Below, piece after piece: positions 7,273-13,013 of a stretch of 13,013 nt of DNA. Source of the DNA: PVC group bacterium (lineage in GTDB: Bacteria; GCA-001730085; JADFSZ01); NCBI GenBank assembly GCA_022560555.1, contig JADFSZ010000028.1, forward strand, positions 1-13,013, in the 5' to 3' direction. The notes under the pieces were generated by a model. It was not told where the DNA came from and ran no database searches. It saw nothing but the letters and a program-made list of their open reading frames with translations. The position numbers and the translations under genes are program-made. How positions within the stretch are numbered: position 1 is the first letter of the stretch; each line of letters opens with the position of its first letter.

Positions 7273-8922
7273 ATGTTTCGAAAATATCGGCGTGTTATAT
7301 TTTTTCTTTTGTGGCTTACTCTTTTAGGAAATGGAAGTCTATATTCTCAAACGGCTGAGGATACGGTCTTAGAATACTTTACGTACTTTGTGGCGAAAAA
7401 CAAAGCGAGCATTAAGGATATGTGTCGGTTTTCGGACGCGCGTATGGAATATTTAATGGGCGAACTGGATACTTATTTTCGCGAAAATATTTATATCGGC
7501 GTTTCTCCCGTTATAACAAATGTGAGTGTTGAGAATCTGAAAGCCACCGTCTTGGTCGATGTAAAAGTTGCCTTGTATGCTGATATGAGTCTCGATGAGG
7601 ACATCGACCGACAAGAATATCAGACCGAGCATTATTTTCAGCGCATGGTATTTGATCTGGAGACTAGCAAAGAATCTTCGGATTGGGTGATCACGAATGT
7701 TTATACAAAGGAGCTTTCGTGGCCCGTACCCGCAGCTTGTGAGCGGCGTCTTGTTGAGCTGAGCCGTGAAGCCGCAAGTCAAAGTGTTATTTACCGGATT
7801 CGGACCCTGGGATACGAATACGGGGGCTTGCCGGAAATTAACAATCTTCTAGGCTTAAAGTATATATCCTTAAATGACCGGGCTCAAGCCATGATGGCCT
7901 TTCAAAAGGTTTTAGATGTTGAGCCGAATAATTATTTTGCGAACGCTTTGTTAGCTGATTTGCTTTATAAAACCGGAGATAAAGTAAATGCGGGGGGGCA
8001 TGCCCTCAGATCCCTTTTGTATTGTCCGTATCCCGAGAACCCGAATTTTCACGCTATGATCGGGTATGTTCTTATCGGTTCCGAAAATATGCGGGAAGGC
8101 TCCGTTCAATTCCGGAAATATTTAGCTCGTCAGGAACATGGGACCTATTCGAAAAACGCCCGGCAGGTTTTGGCTGAAATTGAACGCATTCAAAGTGAAT
8201 TCGGCTCCTTAGAAGTGACCATTATGGTTGATGGCCGTCCTGAAGAACGTGTGCGCAGCTATCTGTATCTGTCCGGAGGCGATGAGCTCGTTAACATTTA
8301 TACCGGAAGCCGTTTCACGGCCAATGACCTTTTTCCCGGGAATTATGACTTAAAAAGTGAAATTCGCGGGTCGATGTATTGGTTTAAAAATATTCAAATC
8401 GACAAATCCGCGCAGATCACGAAGCATGTTGATTTGATGACCGGCCGAATCCATGTGTCCGTGTTGAAGACAAAAGGTTTGCCTTTCCTAGACACCGTCA
8501 TTTATCTCATGAGATCGAACGAAGTTGTTTACATTGATAAGAGCGAGGATTATCAAACCGAGTTTATTGTACTGCCGGGCGTTTATGATATTCTCATTAA
8601 AGCCGACTCCGGGAAGGCTCAAAAAAAGTATGAACATATTGAAGTCAAAGAAGGAAAAAGAATTGATTTAAAATATAATTTTGATTACCGGAAAGTTTCG
8701 GTCTCCATCATGATGCCCGAGAGGGAATCCCTTGTTACGGGATATGTTTTTGAAAAGGATGAAACAAAGTATTTTCTTGAGAAATTTGATGGGAAAAATG
8801 CAGGTTTCTATTTACCGACCGGCCGTTATCAGCTCCTGTTAACCTACGATGACATTAAGAAATTGATTGATTTTGAGGTCGAGATTGATATAAAATGCGA
8901 CCTTCAAATTGTTTTAGATTAG
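7273..8922 (+). CDS. Secreted TPR protein with C-terminal beta-sandwich repeats, unknown function
   Basis: I do not recognise this 549-residue protein. It has a signal peptide (MFRKYRR then a hydrophobic core to ~19, cleavage near LYS/QTA). An alpha+beta domain at ~26-150 starts 'EDTVLEYFTYFVAKNK' and may be NTF2/cystatin-like. TPR-like helices lie at ~170-290; one repeat is 'NLLGLKYISLNDRAQAMMAFQKVLDVEPNN'-type with normal TPR spacing. About 250 residues of beta-rich modules follow, in which phrases such as 'LPGVYDILIKADSG' and 'LPTGRYQLLLTYDD' recur, as in PEGA or carboxypeptidase-regulatory-like domains. An upstream GTG at 7243 lies inside the terminator stem and would precede the signal peptide by ten residues, so ATG 7273 is chosen. 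Probably periplasmic or outer-membrane associated. Only 1 nt separates its stop from the first possible start of the next frame. Confidence 0.7.
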   Translation: MFRKYRRVIFFLLWLTLLGNGSLYSQTAEDTVLEYFTYFVAKNKASIKDMCRFSDARMEYLMGELDTYFRENIYIGVSPVITNVSVENLKATVLVDVKVALYADMSLDEDIDRQEYQTEHYFQRMVFDLETSKESSDWVITNVYTKELSWPVPAACERRLVELSREAASQSVIYRIRTLGYEYGGLPEINNLLGLKYISLNDRAQAMMAFQKVLDVEPNNYFANALLADLLYKTGDKVNAGGHALRSLLYCPYPENPNFHAMIGYVLIGSENMREGSVQFRKYLARQEHGTYSKNARQVLAEIERIQSEFGSLEVTIMVDGRPEERVRSYLYLSGGDELVNIYTGSRFTANDLFPGNYDLKSEIRGSMYWFKNIQIDKSAQITKHVDLMTGRIHVSVLKTKGLPFLDTVIYLMRSNEVVYIDKSEDYQTEFIVLPGVYDILIKADSGKAQKKYEHIEVKEGKRIDLKYNFDYRKVSVSIMMPERESLVTGYVFEKDETKYFLEKFDGKNAGFYLPTGRYQLLLTYDDIKKLIDFEVEIDIKCDLQIVLD

Positions 8923-8947
8923 GATGCTTTTAGGGAGACACGAATTT

Positions 8948-11278
8948 ATGAAGCGAAAAAATCCCTCATGGAAAAAACAGACCTATCAGCTTGCGGATGA
9001 TGGGTCGTTTATCATTCACGATTATAATTTTACGAAACCATTTTCAAGTTTTTTCCCGGGAGTGAGCGGTCTGTGGGGACGGCCTTTGTGGGCTTTTTAT
9101 GTCAACCGCGGCCAGGGGCTTGTGAGTTTTGGATCGCTTGATAAAGATCGGGCGATCATGGAGTTTTTGCCCGCGAATCAGGCGTATGAGAGGGCCGGGC
9201 TTTCGGGATTTCGGACATTTATTAAGGTGAGTAGAAAAAATAAGGAGCCTGTTTTTTATGAGCCGTTTCTGAACACGAAAGACAATCAAGATGCTCGTGT
9301 GAAAAATCAAATGCGCATAACTTCTTATGATCTTCGTATCGAAGAAATCAATATCCGCTTAGGTCTCAAAGTGACCGTGCGTTATTTTCCTTTGCCCGCC
9401 GAATCCATCGGGGCTCTCGTTCGATTGGTGAGGGTCGAAAACATTGGAAACACGGAGGTCCGGATAGATGTTCTTGACGGGATGCCCAAAGTGGTTCCCT
9501 ATGGCATGGATAATTTTTGTTTGAAGAATATTTCACGAACGATCGAGTCGATGATGAAAGTTTCGAATTATGACATGGGTGTTCCCTTTTTTCATCTAAA
9601 AACAGAACCTCAGGATCGGCCCGAAGTCGTTCAGATCAAAAGCGGGAGTTTTTATTTGACGATAAGCCGGAGCGCCTCAAAAAAGACGGCTTCGCTTGTT
9701 CGGCCGCTTGTTGATCCGGCCGTTATTTTTGGCCCGACGCGAGAGTTTTTGTACCCGCATTGTTTCTTACTGAAAACACCCTACCGGCCCGGAAAACAAA
9801 TTCTTGAAGGGCGCACTCCTTGCGCGTTCAGCCTGCTCGCTCGGACCCTTGCTCCCAAATCCGTGCTCAATTTTACTTCTTTTATCGGGCAGGCCGACCA
9901 TAAAGAGAAAGTCAATCGATTTGCAAAGAAGATATTGGCAGATCCCGCGTACGTGGATAAAAAATCAATTGAAAATCAAAGCATCATCGAGGGATTAACC
10001 AATCACACGGATACGCTGACGTCTCACAAGGCTTTCAATGCCTATGTTCGCCAAAATTATCTGGATAATGTTTTACGCGGCGGATATCCCATTCCTATTC
10101 ATACAAAAAAAGGTAAAGAAATATGGGATATTAATTTAGGAACTGTTGGCAAAGCTTCGCCGGTTTGGGCAGATAACAAAATATTCTATCCTGAGGTGAA
10201 TGGTAGATTCCGTATTTTAGAACCTGGCCAGGAAGAATGTAAGATACTGGATTCAGAAAATTTAACCATGCCAGATGGCCGTTACGCAGAGCTATATGGT
10301 TCTCCTGCAGTCGCTTATGGGCGCGTTTACTTTGCATCGGAAGAAGGGGTCTATTGTCTTGGAAATAAAAATACGAAGTTTACTTCAACATCACCCAAAA
10401 TGCCTAAAACTGAGTGGCAAGCTCCTAAAAATTCGGAAGCCGCTTATATACAAGTTGTGCCTGCAGATGTATTTTTGTATTCAGGAAATAAAAACGAATT
10501 TAAAGTAAGAGCTTACGATGATAAAAGAAGGTTTATAAAAGAGGTTGAAGCAACCTGGAGTTTGAAAGGTTTGGGAGGATCGATAAACAACAAAGGGGAA
10601 TATATGCCAGCATCAAAATCAATGGGTTTGGTAGGTTTTGTTGAAGCAACTTATAACGACTTAAAAAGTCAAGCAAGAGTTAGGTTGTTTTCGAAATTAC
10701 CATGGTCACTAGATTTCGAATCCATCGATGTGGATAAGAATCCAGCTTATTGGCTTGGCGCTGGAAGCGCTCGGTCTCCGGCGACAAAGTTTATTGTGAA
10801 AGATCTAAATGGCAATAAAGTCCTCAACAAACCAGTCTCTGTGAGAGGTCTCCAAAGAGGTATTATTTACATCGGCCCACCCGACTTGAGTAATTATACG
10901 ATGCAGGTTGACGTTATGAGTGAAAAATTAAAAAGAAAGATATCGGATATCGGTCTAATCAATAGTGGCTACACAATTGATTTAATGGGGACGAGACAAA
11001 AGATTGAAATCCGTTCATGGATGTCTGAAGTGAGAATGGCAAAAAATGTGACTTTCCGTTGGCAGCCGGACACCTGGTACACCATCAAGTTTTCAGTGGA
11101 TGCAACGGGTGATAAAGCGATGGTAAAGGCAAAGGTATGGAAGAAGAGTGATCGTGAACCCAATGAATGGACCCTAAAAGTAGAAGATCCATTACCCATT
11201 CATAAAGGCGCCCCGGGGATGCACGCTTTTTCAAAAACAAATGTATATTTTGACAACTTAAAAATTATAAATAACTAA
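8948..11278 (+). CDS. Chimeric frame: cellobiose-phosphorylase-like (GH94) N-terminus joined to C-terminal half of a PQQ-type beta-propeller protein
   Basis: This frame of 776 residues is a join of two unrelated families. Residues 1-~382 match the N-terminal beta-sandwich of cellobiose-phosphorylase-like GH94 proteins: 'PFSSFFPGVSGLWGRPLWAF', 'YVNRGQGLVSFG', 'IMEFLPANQAYE', 'GFRTFIKV' and 'YLDNVLRGGYP'. Full-length relatives are about 1,100 residues and carry the catalytic (alpha/alpha)6 domain afterwards; it is missing here. From ~385 the sequence becomes the end of a PQQ-type propeller ('GKEIWDINLGTVGKASPVWA', to ~470), an Ig-like domain (~495-578) and a LamG-like sandwich (~580-776, 'LPWSLDFESI', ending 'NVYFDNLKI'). 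Proline codons change across the join (9 of 10 CCC/CCG before, 10 of 12 CCA/CCT just after). An ATG exists at 8924, but AGGGAG at 8932-8937 favours ATG 8948. Phosphorylase activity is not expected. Confidence 0.8.
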   Translation: MKRKNPSWKKQTYQLADDGSFIIHDYNFTKPFSSFFPGVSGLWGRPLWAFYVNRGQGLVSFGSLDKDRAIMEFLPANQAYERAGLSGFRTFIKVSRKNKEPVFYEPFLNTKDNQDARVKNQMRITSYDLRIEEINIRLGLKVTVRYFPLPAESIGALVRLVRVENIGNTEVRIDVLDGMPKVVPYGMDNFCLKNISRTIESMMKVSNYDMGVPFFHLKTEPQDRPEVVQIKSGSFYLTISRSASKKTASLVRPLVDPAVIFGPTREFLYPHCFLLKTPYRPGKQILEGRTPCAFSLLARTLAPKSVLNFTSFIGQADHKEKVNRFAKKILADPAYVDKKSIENQSIIEGLTNHTDTLTSHKAFNAYVRQNYLDNVLRGGYPIPIHTKKGKEIWDINLGTVGKASPVWADNKIFYPEVNGRFRILEPGQEECKILDSENLTMPDGRYAELYGSPAVAYGRVYFASEEGVYCLGNKNTKFTSTSPKMPKTEWQAPKNSEAAYIQVVPADVFLYSGNKNEFKVRAYDDKRRFIKEVEATWSLKGLGGSINNKGEYMPASKSMGLVGFVEATYNDLKSQARVRLFSKLPWSLDFESIDVDKNPAYWLGAGSARSPATKFIVKDLNGNKVLNKPVSVRGLQRGIIYIGPPDLSNYTMQVDVMSEKLKRKISDIGLINSGYTIDLMGTRQKIEIRSWMSEVRMAKNVTFRWQPDTWYTIKFSVDATGDKAMVKAKVWKKSDREPNEWTLKVEDPLPIHKGAPGMHAFSKTNVYFDNLKIINN

Positions 11279-11295
11279 AAAAAGTGAGAAGAACT

Positions 11296-12270
11296 ATGCG
11301 AATGAAGACAGCTTTAATTCTCCTCTTAACCCTCTCTGGTTTAAGTTTAATGTCCTTAACAAGATCGAAAAATAACAATATTGCTATGTTTGGTCTTACG
11401 CCTAGCAGAAATATGGCCTCAGTTGAAACTGGGGTGGCTGAAAAGTGGGATGTGGATTCAGGTCAAAACATCCTTTGGAGCGCCAGCCTCGGTTCTCAAA
11501 CTTATGCCGGGCCGGTTGTCTTTGGTGGTAAAGTGTATGTCGGAACAAACAATGAAAGTATGAAAAATCCGGATATAAAAGGTGATCACGGTAATATCCT
11601 AGCCTTCAATGCTTCGGATGGAAACTTTCTTTGGCAAGCAGCACACACAAAACTCGCGGCAGGTCCGGTGCATGATTGGCCTCTACAAGGAGTATGTTCC
11701 ACACCCGCAATTGAGGGCGACCGTATGTTTTATACATCTAACCGCGCTACCATTGTATGTATAGACACAGAAGGTTTTATGGATGGCGAGAATGATGGCC
11801 CTGTAAAAAATGAAAAACTGAATGGTAAAACAGATGCTGATATTATCTGGGAATTTGACATGATAGGTGAACTGGATGTTTTTCCCCACAATCTTGCCGC
11901 ATCATCTCCTCTTATCGTCGATGACCTGATTTACATCGTAACCGGTAATGGCGTCGATGAAGGCCATGTTAACCTGCCATCACCGTATGCGCCGAGTTTT
12001 ATTGCATTGAATAAAAAAACAGGTGAATTGGTTTGGGAAAGCAATGCCCCTGGCGAAGGTGTCGTACATGGCCAATGGGGCAATCCTTCATACGGTGTCA
12101 TCGATGGAATACCGCAAGTTTTTTTCCCAGGAGGTGATGGATTTTTGTATTCGTTCGAACCTAAGACAGGTGAACTCATTTGGAAGTTTAATTGTAATCC
12201 TCCTGGTTCTGGAGTTCCTGTAGAAGGCATTATTGATGGATCCAAAACATCTAGGTCAAAAGTAATGTAA
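11296..12270 (+). pseudogene. PQQ-type beta-propeller secreted protein, truncated at its C-terminus
   Basis: The frame has a signal peptide (MRMKTALILLLTLSGLSLMS) and then the N-terminal part of a PQQ-repeat beta-propeller protein of the BamB-like/PQQ-binding-like group. Typical blades are visible: 'SASLGSQTYAGPVVFGGKVY', 'GNILAFNASDGNFLWQ', 'SFIALNKKTGELVWE' and 'GDGFLYSFEPKTGELIWKF'. Homology appears to stop at about residue 302 ('WKFNCNP', ~12200), where relatives continue for further blades. The last 22 residues, to the stop at 12268-12270, are read antisense through an agmatinase fragment and are not real protein sequence. An in-frame GTG at 11284 is possible, but ATG 11296 directly precedes the signal peptide. 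It lies 17 nt after the preceding PQQ fragment, as if the two had been an operon pair. Such repeats do not prove PQQ binding or enzyme activity. Confidence 0.8.
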
Positions 12271-12302
12271 ACATTTTTTGATAAATTTGATATTACATTT
12301 TC
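12195..12302 (-). pseudogene. Fragment of an agmatinase/arginase-family gene
   Basis: Read on the minus strand, these ~108 bases encode 36 residues that include 'NVYITFDLDVLDPSIMPSTG' followed by 'TPEPGGL'. This is the ureohydrolase (agmatinase SpeB/arginase) signature; the DxDxxDP aspartates bind the manganese pair. Going towards lower coordinates the same frame becomes the antisense of the PQQ gene, and upstream (towards higher coordinates) it loses family resemblance near 12302. Only about a tenth of the roughly 290-residue protein is therefore present, with neither start nor end. It cannot encode an enzyme. Its strand is opposite to everything else here. Confidence 0.85.
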
Positions 12303-12309
12303 TTTAAAG

Positions 12310-13013
12310 GTGCCTACAAAAGCAATCAGTTTCACAGAGACAGTGCATTTTAAAGTTATTGATACACCTGATTACGAAGGCGAAGAATATCCGTCCTACT
12401 TTAAACTTCTTAAAGGTAAACTTAAAATCCCAGTTGGAAGTGAAAGACAGCTAAGATTGGCGACTGACGTTGAAGATAACTATTTTGTTCGCAAGGAAGG
12501 ACGAGGAACGATTGAGTTTCCTCAACTATCAAAAATATCATTTTTAGATTTTAAACTTGCAGATGGCTTCTTAAATATAGTGGTGAAGCACAATGGTAGC
12601 GAGGTTGAGAAAATACCAAACCTAATTATAGGTATTAGTGACGATACAGCGAATAGATTTGAGATAGAGGTTCCAGTTGAAATAATACCACCTCAACTCG
12701 ATGAAGACCTAAAATTGCCCAAGCTTATGTCAGTAGAAAAAAGTAAATGGGCTGATTTTGAACCTGAATATACAGTTGATGAAATAGCACGAATTCCAAA
12801 TTGGCAAGAACTTAAAAGAATTGAGGTGAACATAGATTCACTAGCGTTCAACGAATTGGCGCAAATGCAAGTAACCGATCGCGAAAGAGCCAAGAAAGTC
12901 CTGAGAAATCAAATGTTTTTTATTTCTATCTGGCTGTACTTTGAGTTGAAAGATTATGTTGAACACGATAACAGCGGATTTACAAGAGATCAGGTATTTA
13001 ATCGGTCTTTGAG
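12310..13013 (+). CDS. Unrecognised open frame, 5' truncated and running off the window
   Basis: This frame is open from the stop at 12268-12270 to the window edge, but the bases before ~12305 belong to the agmatinase fragment. Its own sequence appears to begin near the in-frame GTG at 12310, which has no ribosome site. About 234 codons are visible. The first ~130 residues are beta-rich and acidic ('TETVHFKVIDTPDYEGEEYP', 'GKLKIPVGSERQLRL', 'FEIEVPVEIIPPQLDED'). The rest looks mainly helical ('RERAKKVLRNQMFFISIWLY'). There is no signal peptide or clear membrane segment. I do not recognise the family. The first part reads like an internal piece of a larger intracellular protein rather than a natural N-terminus. 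Lack of stops over 740 bases and amphipathic patterning support real coding. Confidence 0.55.
   Translation, partial: MPTKAISFTETVHFKVIDTPDYEGEEYPSYFKLLKGKLKIPVGSERQLRLATDVEDNYFVRKEGRGTIEFPQLSKISFLDFKLADGFLNIVVKHNGSEVEKIPNLIIGISDDTANRFEIEVPVEIIPPQLDEDLKLPKLMSVEKSKWADFEPEYTVDEIARIPNWQELKRIEVNIDSLAFNELAQMQVTDRERAKKVLRNQMFFISIWLYFELKDYVEHDNSGFTRDQVFNRSL

Noticed and set aside
8948-11278. A new GH94-propeller-LamG multidomain enzyme
   Set aside because: The GH94 catalytic domain is absent, the propeller is incomplete, the export signals of the two halves conflict, and codon use changes at the join. A chimera explains all of this more simply.
11931-12335. A 134-residue minus-strand gene containing the agmatinase motif
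   Set aside because: Only ~36 residues (12195-12302) show ureohydrolase sequence. The remainder is the antisense of the PQQ gene, and the ATG at 12335 lies in the antisense of the right-hand frame.
10090-13013. An insertion sequence, integron or genomic island explaining the right-hand segments
   Set aside because: I found no transposase or integrase motifs, no terminal inverted repeats, no target-site duplication and no tRNA at the breakpoints. No CRISPR array is present in the window either.

Overview
The first ~10 kb looks like one coherent stretch of a Gram-negative-type bacterial chromosome, with every gene on the + strand and tightly packed. It starts inside a conserved housekeeping group: the tail of a PgpH-type HD phosphohydrolase, ybeY, then recO. 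There follow a GH35-like glycoside hydrolase, a secreted PDZ/TPR protein, a membrane HAMP protein, a DUF4954 left-handed beta-helix protein and thioredoxin, closed by a stem-loop terminator at ~7191-7252. The protein set (DUF4954, GH35, orphan HAMP protein, phosphorylase-like GH94 protein) suggests Candidatus Omnitrophota or a related PVC-like lineage. This is a judgement from remembered family distribution, not a search.

After the terminator a second unit begins. It holds a secreted TPR plus beta-sandwich protein of unknown function, followed at once by the N-terminal ~380 residues of a cellobiose-phosphorylase-like (GH94) protein. That protein family is normally about 1,100 residues long, and here it is cut short.

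From ~10.1 kb the window changes character. The GH94-like frame runs without a stop into the C-terminal half of an unrelated PQQ-type beta-propeller protein. The N-terminal half of a second PQQ-type protein follows and is itself cut at ~12.2 kb. Next comes a ~110 bp scrap of an agmatinase/arginase-family gene on the opposite strand, recognisable by its metal-binding motif. The last ~700 bases are a further open frame that I do not recognise, missing its start and running off the end. Three gene-internal breakpoints lie within ~2.2 kb, with no transposase, integrase, tRNA or clear repeat at any of them.

The most economical reading is that the right-hand ~2.9 kb is a chimeric join, either a metagenomic assembly artefact or a heavily rearranged gene graveyard. 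I do not think it is a new multi-domain system. In the left 10 kb the points worth a second look are the overlapping reading frames at pgpH/ybeY, the altered third zinc ligand of YbeY, the carbohydrate and envelope genes joined to a housekeeping operon, and the uncharacterised secreted protein next to the phosphorylase-like gene.
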